A DNA stretch of 64,000 nucleotides from Demequina iriomotensis (GCF_000971395.1 NZ_BBME01000013.1:124001-188000), one strand, 5' to 3'; counted from the first letter of the stretch, positions 45,490-55,517 are shown. The notes: generated by a model not told the origin, from the sequence alone. Made by a program: numbers and translations.

Positions 45490-46811
45490 TCCCTGCCGAG
45501 CATCCCGCGGATGGTCCGCAGGCGCTCCGTGAGCGTGCGCTCGTAGCCGTGCTCGGTCGGCGAGTAGTAGCGCGCGCCTCGCAGGGTCTCCGGGAGGTAC
45601 TCCTGCGCGGCGACCCCGTGCGGCGCGTCGTGGGCGTAGATGTAGTCCTGGCCGTGGCCGATGCGCTCGGCCCCCGCGTAGTGCGCGTCGCGCAGGTGCT
45701 CGGGCACCACGCCCGCCTTACCCGCGCGGACGTCCGCGATCGCGGCGTCGATCGCGCGGTACGAGCGGTTCGACTTGGGCGCGCTCGCGAGATACGTGGT
45801 GGCCTCCGCCAGGACGATGCGCCCCTCGGGCATCCCGATGAAGCTCACCGCCTCTGCGGCGGCCTGGGCGATCACGAGTCCCTGCGGATCCGCCATGCCG
45901 ATGTCCTCGGCCGCGAGGATCACCAACCGGCGCGCGATGAAGCGAGGGTCCTCCCCCGCCACCACCATGCGCGCCAGATAGTGAAGCGCGGCGTCCACAT
46001 CCGAGCCGCGGACCGACTTGATGAACGCGCTGATGACGTCGTAGTGCTGGTCCCCCGACTTGTCGTACGCGACCAGCGCGGCGTCCATGGTCGCCTCGGC
46101 GAGCTCGGCGGTGATGACCCCGCCCGGGCCGGCCGAGTCGGCGATCGACTCGAGCAGCGTGAGCGCCTTGCGGGCGTCCGCCCCCGCGACCCGCAGGATG
46201 TGGTCCCGGGCTTGCGCCTCGAGCGTCACGCGCCCGCCGAGCCCCCGCGCATCGTCCACCGCCCTCGCCAGGAGCGCGGCGATGTCGGCCGACGCGAGCG
46301 GCTGGAGCACCAGCAGCAGCGACCGCGACAGCAGCGGGCCGACCACGGAGAACGACGGGTTCTCGGTGGTCGCGCCGATCAGAGTCACCCAGCGGTTCTC
46401 GACCGCGGGCAGCAGGGCGTCCTGCTGGCTGCGCGTGAAACGGTGGATCTCGTCGATGAAGAGGACGGTCTCCCGCTCCCCCGTCGCGATGCGCCGCTTC
46501 GAGTCGTCGACCACAGCCCGCACGTCCTTGACGCCGGCCGTGACCGCCGAGAGCTCGACGAAGCGGCGGTTGCCCGCGACCAGGTACGCGAGCGTGGTCT
46601 TGCCCGTGCCGGGCGGTCCCCACAGCACCACCGAGGTGGCCGCGGCGTCCTCGCCGATGAGCCGACGCAGCGGCGAGCCCTCGGTGAGGAGGTGGGACTG
46701 GCCCACCACCTCCTCGAGGGCCCGCGGCCGCATGCGGACGGCGAGCGGGGCGTTGCCGAGCGTCTCGGGCACCCCCGAGGCATCGGTGCGCGCCGCGTCG
46801 AACAGATCCAT
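45483..46811 (-). CDS. rarA: Replication-associated recombination protein A (RarA/MgsA AAA ATPase)
   Basis: A 442-residue clamp-loader-like AAA+ protein: VVGQSHLLTEGSPLRRLI, Walker A VVLWGPPGTGKTTLAYL, Walker B TVLFIDEIHRFTRSQQD, sensor 1 IGATTENPSFSVVGPLLSR, and the C-terminal MgsA tetramerisation domain (DVISAFIKSVRGSDVDAALH). It acts at stalled replication forks. A TACGCT hexamer seven bases before ATG 46811 predicts a leaderless transcript. Confidence 0.96.
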   Translation of the reverse strand: MDLFDAARTDASGVPETLGNAPLAVRMRPRALEEVVGQSHLLTEGSPLRRLIGEDAAATSVVLWGPPGTGKTTLAYLVAGNRRFVELSAVTAGVKDVRAVVDDSKRRIATGERETVLFIDEIHRFTRSQQDALLPAVENRWVTLIGATTENPSFSVVGPLLSRSLLLVLQPLASADIAALLARAVDDARGLGGRVTLEAQARDHILRVAGADARKALTLLESIADSAGPGGVITAELAEATMDAALVAYDKSGDQHYDVISAFIKSVRGSDVDAALHYLARMVVAGEDPRFIARRLVILAAEDIGMADPQGLVIAQAAAEAVSFIGMPEGRIVLAEATTYLASAPKSNRSYRAIDAAIADVRAGKAGVVPEHLRDAHYAGAERIGHGQDYIYAHDAPHGVAAQEYLPETLRGARYYSPTEHGYERTLTERLRTIRGMLGRDQ

Positions 46812-46818
46812 GCAGGTC

Positions 46819-46824
46819 AGCGTA
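46819..46824 (-). promoter_or_regulatory. -10 hexamer TACGCT for leaderless rarA
   Basis: TACGCT on the minus strand, seven bases, then the rarA ATG at 46811. It lies in the 22-base gap after the CHAP-protein gene. Confidence 0.5.
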
Positions 46825-46833
46825 GGCGGTCGC

Positions 46834-47895
46834 TTACCACTGCATGGTCGCCCGGGCGTAGTCCGTCGGGTCGTAGACCGCGTAGATGTCGGCCAGCGCA
46901 CGCTGGCGGTACCAGACGCCGCGCGTGAGCGAGCCCGTGCCGGAGACGGTGTTGCCTTCGACCAGCCACACGGTGTTGCCGTCGACGTGATCGATGGTGC
47001 CGGTGTGGGTCGGGCCGTCGTACGGGTACCAGTCGACGAGCACCACGTCGCCGCGCTTGAGGTCGGAGGCCGTGGGCGTGGTGTCGAGCACGCCCGCGCG
47101 GCGCAGGTCCTCGACGTACTTGTCGAAGTGCTTGCGGTAGGGCACGCCCGAGGCGTAGCCGGCATGCGCGAACGACCACTCGACGAACACGTGGCACCAG
47201 GCGTAGTGGCCGTCGATCCACGCGTTGAACTTGTTGGTGCGCCAGGACGGCTCGCGGTAACCCACCTGCGAGTGCTCGAGCTTGAGGAGCTTCTCGCGAT
47301 CGTAGTAGCCGCCCACGTTGAGGAACCGCTCCGGGGTCCAGCCGTAGACGCCGTTGATCTTGACCTGCCACCAGCCATGCGCCTCGACGCCCGTGAACGT
47401 GCCGGTGGTGCCGCGCTTGGCGTACGTCACGACGGCCGTGGAGTTGGAGTCGCCCTTGCGGACGCCAAGGTTCTTGCCGGTGGTCCCCACGACGATGGTG
47501 TCGACGCTCGGCTTCGACGTCGCGAAGAAGCGCGCGGGCGCCCAGGCGGTGATGCCCGCCATCTTCACCTGGACCCAGCCGCCCTTCTTCTTGCCGGTGG
47601 CGACGGCGCGCGCTCCCGTGTAGCCCACGACGGCGATCGCGCTGTCGTTGGTCGCACGCTCGCGCAGCTTGAGGCGCTTGCCGGTCACCCAGAGCTTGGT
47701 GCCGCCGCGGACGTCGGACGGCTGGAGGGCCGTGGGCACGGCGGTCTGCACCGTCGACACCGCGGCGGCGGTGGACGATGCGGTGGTGGCGGTCGTGGCG
47801 GCGCCGGCGGGCACGGTCACGGCCACCGCGGCGGCCGTGGCGAGCACGGCGGCGATGGCGCGCGCCGATCGGGCGCGGGTGGTGGTGATGGTCAT
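46834..47895 (-). CDS. Secreted SH3b-CHAP domain cell-wall hydrolase
   Basis: A 353-residue exported protein. The signal peptide RARSAIAAVLATAAAVAVTVPAGA-like region (about 1-32) ends in an Ala-rich cleavage site. Two SH3b repeats follow (KLWVTGKRLKLRERATNDS and VVGTTGKNLGVRKGDSNST, about 75-200). A C-terminal CHAP/NlpC-type amidase has the catalytic Cys in YAWCHVFVEWSF and His in HTGTIDHVDG. It probably cleaves peptidoglycan stem peptides or cross-bridges. ATG 47895 is preceded by a leader of about 115 bases from an unusual AT-rich promoter. Confidence 0.88.
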   Translation of the reverse strand: MTITTTRARSARAIAAVLATAAAVAVTVPAGAATTATTASSTAAAVSTVQTAVPTALQPSDVRGGTKLWVTGKRLKLRERATNDSAIAVVGYTGARAVATGKKKGGWVQVKMAGITAWAPARFFATSKPSVDTIVVGTTGKNLGVRKGDSNSTAVVTYAKRGTTGTFTGVEAHGWWQVKINGVYGWTPERFLNVGGYYDREKLLKLEHSQVGYREPSWRTNKFNAWIDGHYAWCHVFVEWSFAHAGYASGVPYRKHFDKYVEDLRRAGVLDTTPTASDLKRGDVVLVDWYPYDGPTHTGTIDHVDGNTVWLVEGNTVSGTGSLTRGVWYRQRALADIYAVYDPTDYARATMQW

Positions 47896-48011
47896 CGGGG
47901 ATCTCCGATCGTCGGGTTGGCCCTCAGAAGGTGGTCGACTCGGTCTCGGTCGGTCCGCGAGACGTGATCGGCGCGACCCCTCGCCGCGCCGCGCCTGCCG
48001 CGAACGCGAGC

Positions 48012-48030
48012 AGAGTAACAAACGTTTTCG
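48012..48030 (-). promoter_or_regulatory. AT-rich promoter/operator of the CHAP gene
   Basis: On the minus strand CGAAAACGTTTGTTACTCT stands out in GC-rich sequence. It contains the palindrome AAACGTTT, the word GTTAC and TACTCT, a TANNNT -10 match. Cell-wall hydrolase genes of actinobacteria often carry GTTAC-type sites for the MtrA response regulator; only one clear GTTAC is present, so this assignment is tentative. Confidence 0.4.
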
Positions 48031-48056
48031 AAAGGCCGAAGCGTCGTCGGCGCCCG

Positions 48057-48062
48057 TAGCCT
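48057..48062 (+). promoter_or_regulatory. -10 hexamer TAGCCT for leaderless MMPL gene
   Basis: TAGCCT, six bases, then ATG 48069. No Shine-Dalgarno is present, in keeping with a leaderless transcript. Confidence 0.5.
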
Positions 48063-48068
48063 GAGCGC

Positions 48069-50276
48069 ATGGGTCCGTTCGCACGGGTGGGGGGCCTCAT
48101 CGCCCGGGCCCCACGCATGGTGGTGCTGCTCGCCGTCCTCGGGACGCTCGCCTTCTACGCGCTGGCCACCGTCGGCGTCGGCGGCGAGGGCCTGTTCGCG
48201 CGCGTCACCACGGGCCCGCCGCTGGTCCAGGGTTCGGACTCCTGGCAGGTCTACCAGGCCTTCGACCGGACCGGCGACGACTCGGCGGGGGCCTCGGTCA
48301 CGTCCTACGTCCAGGGGGTCGACGTGGCGTCGCCGGACGTCGCCCGCGCGGCCGACGAGGCCGCGGAGGACATCGCCGCGCTGCCCCACGTGACGGCGGT
48401 GGTCACGCCCTTCGGCGCCGGTACCGACGAGGATCTCGCCGCCGCTCTCGTCGACGCGACCGGGACCGGATTCCTCATCGAGACGCGCTTCGAGTCCTTC
48501 GGCGACGAGGACCCGCTCGCGACGCACGAGGAGGTCGCGCGCATCGTCGAGGATGCGATCGCCGGGCTGCGCACCAGCCAAGCGGAGGCGCACGTCGCGA
48601 CGTACTCGAACCCCCTGCTGTTCGACGACTTCACCACGCAGCTCGAGGAGGACCTGGTGACCGGCGAGCTCATCGCGCTGCCGGCCGCGATGGTGGTGAT
48701 GGTCTTCGTGTTCGGCGGCTTCCTCGCGGCCGCGACGCCGCTCACGGGCGCGGTCGCGTCGATCGCGGGCGGGCTCGCCGTCCTGTACGGCTTCTCCTAC
48801 CTTCTCGACCTCGACCAGAGCGCCGTCAACGTGGTGACGGTGCTGGGCATCGGCCTGTCGATCGACTACGGCCTGCTCATCGTGTCGCGCTTCCGCGAGG
48901 AGATGCACCGGCGCGGCGGCGATCCTCGCGAGGCGCGCGACGAGGCCATCGTGGCGACCATGGCCACGGCAGGTCGCACCGTCGCCTTCTCGGGGCTGGT
49001 GGTGGCGATCTCGGTGGGCGGGCTCGTGCTGTTCGACCCGGAGATGATGAAGGGCTTCGGCGGCGCGGGGCTGGGCGTGGTGTCCACCGCCATGATCGCC
49101 GCGCTGACCATCGTGCCTGCCGTGCTCTACCTGCTCGCGCCCCGGGTCGCGGCACCGGGCGTGCTCGCACACGTGCCCGGCATCCGCCGCGTGCTGGCGG
49201 CGACCTCGAACGTCGACACGGAGGAGGGCGCGTTCTCGCGCCTCGCCGCCTGGGGCCAGCGTCGGCCCTGGCTCGTGGTGCTCGGCGCCGCGGCGCTGCT
49301 GCTCGCGCTCGCATCGCCCGTGCTGCACCTGTCGCTGCGCGACTCCGACATCGAGGCGCTGCCCGTCGGCAACGAGAGGCGCGACTACTACGACGCGTTC
49401 CGGGAGGGCTTCCCCGGACTCGCCGAGCCCGCCATCTGGATCCACACGACGGCGGCGCCCGGGAATCTCGACGGGTACCTCGACGCGGTGGGCGAGGTGG
49501 ACGGCGTCACGGCGGTCGACGCGCCGAGCGTCCAGGGCGGCGAGACCTTCGTCGGGGTGCGGCTCGAGGCGTTGGATCCCAAGGGCGCCGAAGCGATGAC
49601 GGCGGTGCGCGACATCCGGGAGCTCGAGGCGCCGGTGGAGCTCCACGTGGGCGGCGCAGCGGCCGGTCAGGTCGACTTCATCGACGCGATCTCCCGCGGA
49701 GCGCTCATCGGGGGCGGCGTGGTGGCGCTCGCGACGTTCGTCATCCTCTTCCTCATGACGGGCTCGCTCCTCGTGCCCGTGAAGACCCTCCTCATCAACG
49801 CGCTGTCGCTGCTCGCGACGCTCGGCGTGGTGACGTGGGTGTTCGGCGAGGGGCATCTCGAGGGCGCGCTCGGCTACACCTCGACCGGCGGGGTCGACAC
49901 CTTCGTCGCCGTCATCATCGTGGCGTTCGGCTTCGGGCTCGCGATGGACTACGAGGTGTTCCTGCTGTCCCGCGTGAAGGAGTACGTCGACGCCGGGGAG
50001 CCGAACGACGCCGCCGTGCGCAAGGGGCTGCAGCGCTCGGGGCGCATCATCACCTCGGCGGCTGCCGTGATCGTCCTGGTGTTCCTCGGCTTCGCCCTCG
50101 GCGACCTGCTCATGATCAAGGCCGTCGGGGTGGGCCTCGCGGTCGCCGTGCTCCTCGACGCGACCATCGTCCGTCTGTTCCTGGTCCCCGCGACCATGAC
50201 GCTCCTAGGCGACTGGAACTGGTGGGCACCCGCGCCGCTGCGGAGGCTCCACGAGCGGCTCGGGCTCCGGCACTAA
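48069..50276 (+). CDS. MMPL/RND-family membrane transporter
   Basis: A 735-residue protein with the duplicated RND plan: one N-terminal helix, an extracellular loop (about 45-190), a bundle of helices, then the same again (loop about 420-530). The proton-relay Asp-Tyr pairs are present in both halves: GIGLSIDYGLLIVSRFREE and FGFGLAMDYEVFLLSRVKEY. MMPL proteins export lipids, siderophores or drugs across the actinobacterial membrane; the substrate is unknown. The start is supported by a -10 hexamer six bases before the ATG. Confidence 0.92.
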   Translation: MGPFARVGGLIARAPRMVVLLAVLGTLAFYALATVGVGGEGLFARVTTGPPLVQGSDSWQVYQAFDRTGDDSAGASVTSYVQGVDVASPDVARAADEAAEDIAALPHVTAVVTPFGAGTDEDLAAALVDATGTGFLIETRFESFGDEDPLATHEEVARIVEDAIAGLRTSQAEAHVATYSNPLLFDDFTTQLEEDLVTGELIALPAAMVVMVFVFGGFLAAATPLTGAVASIAGGLAVLYGFSYLLDLDQSAVNVVTVLGIGLSIDYGLLIVSRFREEMHRRGGDPREARDEAIVATMATAGRTVAFSGLVVAISVGGLVLFDPEMMKGFGGAGLGVVSTAMIAALTIVPAVLYLLAPRVAAPGVLAHVPGIRRVLAATSNVDTEEGAFSRLAAWGQRRPWLVVLGAAALLLALASPVLHLSLRDSDIEALPVGNERRDYYDAFREGFPGLAEPAIWIHTTAAPGNLDGYLDAVGEVDGVTAVDAPSVQGGETFVGVRLEALDPKGAEAMTAVRDIRELEAPVELHVGGAAAGQVDFIDAISRGALIGGGVVALATFVILFLMTGSLLVPVKTLLINALSLLATLGVVTWVFGEGHLEGALGYTSTGGVDTFVAVIIVAFGFGLAMDYEVFLLSRVKEYVDAGEPNDAAVRKGLQRSGRIITSAAAVIVLVFLGFALGDLLMIKAVGVGLAVAVLLDATIVRLFLVPATMTLLGDWNWWAPAPLRRLHERLGLRH

Positions 50277-50294
50277 GCGACAGGTGGTCGCGGA

Positions 50295-51188
50295 TCAGCC
50301 GAGCAACTCCCCCACCGCCGCAAGCTGGTCGAGCACCGCGCCCACCGCGTGGCGCGCGACCCGGTCCCGTCGGCCGAGCGCGACGATCGCGCGCGTCGCC
50401 CGCACGCCCGCGAGCGGGATGAGCCGGTACGCGCCGCTCGGCGGGGTCGAGAAGCGCGGCAGCAGCGCGAGCCCCGCGCCCTGGGCGACCAGCGACTCGA
50501 CCAGCCGGTTGTCGCGGATCTCGACGATCCTCTCCAGGGTGGCCCCCGTCGCCGCCTCGAGGCGCTCCAGAATCGTCGCGAACGGGAAGCCCCGCGGCAC
50601 GGCGATCCACGGATCGCCGACCACGTCCTCCGGGCGCAGGACCGCTGCGCCGGCGAGCGGATGGCCCGTCGGCACCGCGACGTCGATGGGCTCGCGCGCG
50701 ACCACGCGCGAGAACAGGCCCTCGGCGCCCGCGGGCACGTCCGCGCTCAGGCTGTGGGCGATCACCAGATCGTGGTCGAGGGTGCGCGCCGCGTACTCGG
50801 CCTCGGCCAGGTCGAAGTCCTCGAGGACGATGCTGAGGCGGGTCCCCGCGAGCCGCGAGAGCAGGCCCGGCATGAGGGCCGCGCCCGCGCTCGGAAGGGT
50901 GCCGATGCGCACCGTCCCGGCCGGCTCTCCCCGGCCCGCGTCGAGGGCGGACTGCACGCGCGCCAGGGCGGCCAGCACATCGTCCGCCCCGTCGGCCAGC
51001 ACCTCGCCCGCCCACGTCAGCCGCAGGCCGCGCGACACCGGCTCGACGAGCGCGACCCCCAGCTCCCGCTCCGCCGTCCGCAGCTGCTGGGACAGCGCCG
51101 ACGGCGTGCGGTAGGTCGCCGCGGCCACGGCGCCGAGCGTGCCGCGCTCCCGCAGGTCGCGCAGCAGCTCGAGGTGCCTGATCTCCAT
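50295..51188 (-). CDS. LysR-family transcriptional regulator
   Basis: A 297-residue regulator: N-terminal winged HTH (MEIRHLELLRDLRERGTLGA and AAATYRTPSALSQQLRTAER), linker helix, and a periplasmic-binding-protein-like effector domain (about 90-290, TVRIGTLPSAGAALMPGLL). It is divergent from the EamA transporter gene across a 72-base gap with repeated GCTTCA words, so it probably regulates that transporter. The effector is unknown. Confidence 0.93.
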   Translation of the reverse strand: MEIRHLELLRDLRERGTLGAVAAATYRTPSALSQQLRTAERELGVALVEPVSRGLRLTWAGEVLADGADDVLAALARVQSALDAGRGEPAGTVRIGTLPSAGAALMPGLLSRLAGTRLSIVLEDFDLAEAEYAARTLDHDLVIAHSLSADVPAGAEGLFSRVVAREPIDVAVPTGHPLAGAAVLRPEDVVGDPWIAVPRGFPFATILERLEAATGATLERIVEIRDNRLVESLVAQGAGLALLPRFSTPPSGAYRLIPLAGVRATRAIVALGRRDRVARHAVGAVLDQLAAVGELLG

Positions 51189-51260
51189 GAAGGCAACCTA
51201 CATGGTCGCTTCAGAACTGTGCGCTGGTGCTTCATGGAGGGACGATGCCACGCTGGCGGC
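51189..51260. promoter_or_regulatory. Divergent LysR/EamA control region with GCTTCA direct repeats
   Basis: GGTCGCTTCA at about 51213 and GGTGCTTCAT at about 51226 are near-direct repeats in the space between the two starts, plausible LysR half-sites. The region also holds GGGACGATGC, a nine-of-ten match to the window-wide word. Confidence 0.4.
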
Positions 51261-52196
51261 ATGCCTGCCCGTCACCTTGCGCTCGCCGTCGTGGTCGCGG
51301 TCCTGTGGGGCCTCAACTTCGTCGCGATCCACGCATCCCTCACGCAGTTCCCGCCGCTGTTCCTGGTGGCGCTCCGTTTCGCGCTCATCGCGATCCCGAC
51401 GGTGGTGCTGGTGCCGCGTCCGCGCGTGCCGGTGCGCTGGCTGCTGGGATACGGGCTCGGCTTCGGAACGCTCCAGTTCCTCTTCCTCTACCTCGGCATG
51501 AACGCCGGCTTCCCCACCGGCCTCGCGTCCCTGGTGCTGCAGGCCTCCGCGCCGTTCACCGTGGTGCTCGGCGCCCTGCTGCTCCGGGAGCGGCTGGGAG
51601 CACGGCGCCTCCTCGGCGTCGCGGTCGCGGTCGTCGGCCTCGTGGTCGTGGGGGCGAGCTACGGCACATCGGCACCCATCGGGCCGTTCCTGCTGGTGCT
51701 CCTCGGCGCCCTCGGGTGGGCGTTCGGCAACCTCGCATCGCGCCAGGCCCGCGCCGACAAGCCGCTTCACCTGGTGCTGTGGATGTCGGTGGTGCCGCCC
51801 CTGCCGATGCTCGCGCTGTCGCTCGCGGTCGAGGGTCCCGCCCGCATCGGCGAGTCCCTCGCGACCTCGCTCTCCGCCGCGGCCGTGCCCGCGTGGATCG
51901 GGCTCGCCTACACCGTGCTCCTCGGCACGCTGCTGGGCTCGGGGATCTGGGTGTGGCTCATGGCCCGCCACCCGGCCGGTGCGGTCGCGCCGTTCTCGAT
52001 GCTCGTGCCCGTCGTGGGCATCGTCACGGCCTGGCTGGTGCTGGGCGAGGCGCCCGGGTGGGGCGAGCTCGCCGGAGGAGTGCTCGTGGTGGGCGGCGTG
52101 CTCTGGGCCTCGCGCGCGCCCGCCGCGGCGCCTCCGGAGGTCCTCAGTGCCCACGAGGGCCCGGATCGGGCAGCCAGCACCTCGCAGCGCGCCTAG
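51261..52196 (+). CDS. EamA/DMT-family transporter
   Basis: A 311-residue protein with ten hydrophobic segments in two EamA repeats: ALAVVVAVLWGLNFVAIHAS in the first and LLGALGWAFGNLASRQ in the second. Drug/metabolite transporters of this group export amino acids or metabolites. No ribosome site suits ATG 51261 well; an in-frame ATG at 51234 after GGTGCTTC would add nine residues (MEGRCHAGG), so the start is uncertain. It is paired with the divergent LysR regulator. Confidence 0.9.
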   Translation: MPARHLALAVVVAVLWGLNFVAIHASLTQFPPLFLVALRFALIAIPTVVLVPRPRVPVRWLLGYGLGFGTLQFLFLYLGMNAGFPTGLASLVLQASAPFTVVLGALLLRERLGARRLLGVAVAVVGLVVVGASYGTSAPIGPFLLVLLGALGWAFGNLASRQARADKPLHLVLWMSVVPPLPMLALSLAVEGPARIGESLATSLSAAAVPAWIGLAYTVLLGTLLGSGIWVWLMARHPAGAVAPFSMLVPVVGIVTAWLVLGEAPGWGELAGGVLVVGGVLWASRAPAAAPPEVLSAHEGPDRAASTSQRA

Positions 52197-52200
52197 ACGC

Positions 52201-52238
52201 CGCGAGGGCGGGACCCCGAACGGGATCCCGCCCTCGCG
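52201..52238. terminator. Bidirectional terminator between EamA gene and aspS
   Basis: Thirteen-base perfect arms CGCGAGGGCGGGA / TCCCGCCCTCGCG with a 12-base loop sit in the 57-base gap between convergent genes. There are no T-runs; the symmetrical stem can serve both strands. Confidence 0.75.
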
Positions 52239-52253
52239 GACGTCGGACGAGGC

Positions 52254-54023
52254 CTACGCCTCCTCGCCCTCCTCGGGCTCCGGCACGAAGTCGACGCCGG
52301 CCTCGGAGCGCTGCTCCGGCGTGATCGGAGCCGGAGCCTGGGTGAGCGGGTCGTAGCCGCCCCCGGACTTGGGGAACGCGATGACGTCGCGGATCGAGTC
52401 GGCCTTGGCCAGCAGCGCGGTGACACGGTCCCAGCCGAGCGCGATACCGCCGTGCGGCGGGGCGCCGAACTGGAACGCGTCGAGCAGGAAGCCGAACTTC
52501 TCCTGCGCCTCCTCCTCGCCGATGCCCATGACATCGAAGACGCGCTTCTGGACGTCCTGGCGGTGGATACGGATCGAGCCGCCGCCGATCTCGTTGCCGT
52601 TGCAGACGATGTCGTACGCGTAGGCGAGCGCCGGGCCCGGGTCCGTGTCGAACGTGTCCATGAACTCGGGCTTGGGGCTGGTGAAGGCGTGGTGCACCGC
52701 GGTCCAGGCCGAGTGGCCGAGCGCCACGTCGTCGTCGTCGAGGTCGACCGGCTTGAACAGCGGCGCGTCGACCACCCAGCAGAACTCGAAGCGGTCCTCG
52801 TCGATGAGACCCACGCGGCGCGCGATCTCGTTGCGGGCCGCGCCGAGCAGGGCGCGCGAGGCCCCGGTCCTACCGGCGGCGAAGAAGATGCAGTCGCCCG
52901 GCTCGGCGCCCACCTCGGCCGCGAGGCCGGCGAGCTCCGCCTCGGAGAGGTTCTTGGCGACGGGGCCGCCGAGCGTCCCGTCCTCCTGGACGAGGACATA
53001 GGCGAGGCCCTTGGCGCCACGCTGCTTGGCCCACTCCTGCCACGCGTCGAGCGTCTTGCGCGGCTGCGACGCGCCGCCGGGCATCACCACGGCGCCGACG
53101 TACTCGGCCTGGAAGACCCGGAACGGCGTCGAGGCGAAGTACGCCGTGAGCTCGGTGAGCTCGAGGCCGAAGCGCAGGTCGGGCTTGTCCGAGCCGAAGC
53201 GCGCCATCGCGTCGTTGTACGTGAGGCGCGGGATGGGCAGCGAGACCTCGTAGCCGATGAGCGACCAGAGCTCGCGCACGAGCTCCTCGCCCAGCGCGAT
53301 CACGTCGTCCTGATCGACGAAGCTCATCTCGATGTCGAGCTGCGTGAACTCGGGCTGGCGGTCGGCGCGGAAGTCCTCATCGCGGTAGCAGCGCGCGATC
53401 TGGTAGTAGCGCTCCATGCCCGACACCATGAGCAGCTGCTTGAAGAGCTGCGGCGACTGCGGGAGGGCATACCAGGAGCCGGGCGACAGGCGCGCGGGCA
53501 CCAGGAAGTCGCGCGCACCCTCGGGGGTGGAGCGCGTGAGGGTAGGCGTCTCGATCTCGAGGAAGTCGTGGCGCTCGAGCACGCGGCGCGCGGCCTTGTT
53601 CACCTCGGAGCGGAGCACGATGTTCGCGCGCGGCTGCGGGCGGCGCAGGTCGAGGTAGCGGTGCTTGAGGCGCGCCTCCTCGCCGACCGTGACGTGCTCG
53701 TCGATCGGGAAGGGCGTGGGCGCCGACTCGTTCAGGATGGTCACATCCGTGACGGACACCTCGATCTCGCCCGACGGCATGTTCGGGTTGGCCGATCCCT
53801 CGGGGCGCAGGCGCACCTCGCCCGTGACCTGGATGACGTACTCGGTGCGCAGCGCGTGCGCGACCTCCTCGCGGATGACGATCTGCGCGAGGCCCGAGGC
53901 GTCACGCAGGTCGATGAACGCGACGCCGCCGTGATCGCGACGGCGGCCCACCCAGCCGGCGAGGGTGACGGTGGCGCCGGCGTCGGCGGCGCGCAGGTTT
54001 CCAGCGAGATGCGTGCGGAGCAA
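52254..54023 (-). CDS. aspS: Aspartyl-tRNA synthetase (bacterial type)
   Basis: A 589-residue class II synthetase. The N-terminal OB fold has [20 protein letters not shown]. The catalytic core shows [20 protein letters not shown] and [15 protein letters not shown] motif 2 ([20 protein letters not shown]). A bacterial GAD insert and motif 3 [14 protein letters not shown] follow. The start is TTG at 54023 ([11 protein letters not shown]), with AAAGG upstream. It follows hisS by 55 bases, the common hisS-aspS order. Confidence 0.97.
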   Translation of the reverse strand: MLRTHLAGNLRAADAGATVTLAGWVGRRRDHGGVAFIDLRDASGLAQIVIREEVAHALRTEYVIQVTGEVRLRPEGSANPNMPSGEIEVSVTDVTILNESAPTPFPIDEHVTVGEEARLKHRYLDLRRPQPRANIVLRSEVNKAARRVLERHDFLEIETPTLTRSTPEGARDFLVPARLSPGSWYALPQSPQLFKQLLMVSGMERYYQIARCYRDEDFRADRQPEFTQLDIEMSFVDQDDVIALGEELVRELWSLIGYEVSLPIPRLTYNDAMARFGSDKPDLRFGLELTELTAYFASTPFRVFQAEYVGAVVMPGGASQPRKTLDAWQEWAKQRGAKGLAYVLVQEDGTLGGPVAKNLSEAELAGLAAEVGAEPGDCIFFAAGRTGASRALLGAARNEIARRVGLIDEDRFEFCWVVDAPLFKPVDLDDDDVALGHSAWTAVHHAFTSPKPEFMDTFDTDPGPALAYAYDIVCNGNEIGGGSIRIHRQDVQKRVFDVMGIGEEEAQEKFGFLLDAFQFGAPPHGGIALGWDRVTALLAKADSIRDVIAFPKSGGGYDPLTQAPAPITPEQRSEAGVDFVPEPEEGEEA

Positions 54024-54078
54024 GGTGAAGCCTTTCTGACGCGCGGGTAGCGCGGGGTTGTGAAGAGCGGGTCTCAGT

Positions 54079-55449
54079 CTAGCCGCGCACGATGCGCGGC
54101 TTCAGGTCCTCGGTCGGGGGCGCCCAGGCGTCGGCATCGGCCGCGACCTGCTCCCCCGAGCGGATGTCCTTGACCTCGCCGTCGGGCGAGGCGCCGTCGC
54201 CCGCGCCGGGGAACCACACGAACGGGATCCCGCGACGGTCGGCGTACTGGATCTGCTTGCCGAACTTGGCGGCGTTCGGAGAGACCTCGGTCGCGATGCC
54301 TCGGGCGCGCAGGCGGTCCGCGATCGCGGACGAGGCGGCGCGGTGCTCCTCGTCGGTGACCGCCACGAGCACGGCCTGCGGAACCGCCCGCGAGGCGGTC
54401 GCGAGGCCGGCGCCGAGCATGCGGCTCACCAGGCGGCTCACGCCGATCGACATGCCGACGCCGGGGAAGCCGCCGCCCGCGACGAGCGAGTCGTAGCGGC
54501 CGCCCGAGCAGATCGAGCCGAGATCCTCGTGGCCCTCGAGCACCGTCTCGTAGACCGCACCGGTGTAGTAGTCGAGGCCGCGCGCGATACGCAGGTCCGC
54601 GATCGCCGTCTCCGGCACGGCCGCGTGGACCGCGTCGACCAGGACGGCGAGCGAGCGCGCGCCGGACTCGAACTGGGCCCGCGCCGCGTCCGCATCGTCG
54701 ACGATCGGGCTGTGGTCCCACAGCGCCTCGACCAGGTCGACGAAGGACCCGTCGGGAGTCTGGATGGCCGCGAGCTCGAGGATCGCGTCGACGGCGGTGG
54801 CGGCCACGCCCTTGCCGTGGAGCTCCTCGCGCACGCCCTCGGGCCCGATCTTGTCGAGCTTGTCGACGCTCCGCAGCGCGCCGGCGACGTCCGAGATGCC
54901 GACGCCGCGGTAGAAGCCCTCGACCAGGCCGCGGTTGTTGAGGTGCATGCGCGCGGGCGGGAGCGGCAGCGCGCGCAGCGCGCGCGCCATGACGATCGCG
55001 ACCTCCGCCTCGAGGTGCTCCGGCAGCGCGTCACGCCCCACGACGTCGATGTCCGCCTGGTAGAACTCGCGGAAACGGCCCTCCTGAGGACGCTCGCCGC
55101 GCCACACCTTCTGGATCTGGTGCCGGCGGAAGGGGAACTGGAGGCGCCCCTGGTTCTCTTCGACGTATCGCGCGAACGGCACGGTGAGGTCGAAGTGCAG
55201 GCCCAGCTTGGCCTCCTTCGCGCGGCGGTCGCCGCCCTCCTCCGCGTTGAGGCGCCCGATCGCGTAGATCTCCTTGGACGCGTCGGAGTCGCCCGCGAGC
55301 CGCTCGACCGGCTCCACCACGCGCGTCTCGATCTCGCCGAAGCCGTGGAGCGCGAAGACCTCGCGCAGCGTCTCGATCACATGAGCCTCGACGAGTCGCT
55401 CCTGCGGGGTCCATTCGGGGAATCCGGAGAGGGGTTGCACGCGTGCCAT
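54079..55449 (-). CDS. hisS: Histidyl-tRNA synthetase
   Basis: A 456-residue class II synthetase: [17 protein letters not shown] (motif 1/2 area), motif 2 [15 protein letters not shown], the His-specific [17 protein letters not shown], and [20 protein letters not shown] as motif 3. The C-terminal anticodon domain starts about residue 365. ATG 55449 was taken; an ATG three codons upstream is also possible. Its last codons contain CCGCGC...GCGCGG, an inverted repeat with ACGAT at the centre. Confidence 0.97.
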   Translation of the reverse strand: MARVQPLSGFPEWTPQERLVEAHVIETLREVFALHGFGEIETRVVEPVERLAGDSDASKEIYAIGRLNAEEGGDRRAKEAKLGLHFDLTVPFARYVEENQGRLQFPFRRHQIQKVWRGERPQEGRFREFYQADIDVVGRDALPEHLEAEVAIVMARALRALPLPPARMHLNNRGLVEGFYRGVGISDVAGALRSVDKLDKIGPEGVREELHGKGVAATAVDAILELAAIQTPDGSFVDLVEALWDHSPIVDDADAARAQFESGARSLAVLVDAVHAAVPETAIADLRIARGLDYYTGAVYETVLEGHEDLGSICSGGRYDSLVAGGGFPGVGMSIGVSRLVSRMLGAGLATASRAVPQAVLVAVTDEEHRAASSAIADRLRARGIATEVSPNAAKFGKQIQYADRRGIPFVWFPGAGDGASPDGEVKDIRSGEQVAADADAWAPPTEDLKPRIVRG

Positions 55450-55478
55450 GCCCGCCATTGTTCCGCATCGGCCCGACC

Positions 55479-55484
55479 TACACT
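55479..55484 (+). promoter_or_regulatory. -10 hexamer TACACT for the cyclophilin-DUF349 unit
   Basis: TACACT lies 33 bases before ATG 55518, giving a predicted leader of about 27 bases that contains GGAGAAGG. The hisS promoter must lie in the same divergent interval but was not resolved. Confidence 0.45.
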
Positions 55485-55517
55485 GACCTGGCACATCACC
55501 CGCACGGAGAAGGCTCG

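Noticed and set aside
47896..48018. c-di-AMP (ydaO) riboswitch upstream of the CHAP gene
   Set aside because: Position suits such a switch, but the leader is too short and the conserved GGGGGA(C/A)CC-type elements are not visible.
54076..54110. Terminator from CCGCGC...GCGCGG at the hisS end
   Set aside because: The inverted repeat lies inside the hisS codons for its last residues and has only six-base arms.
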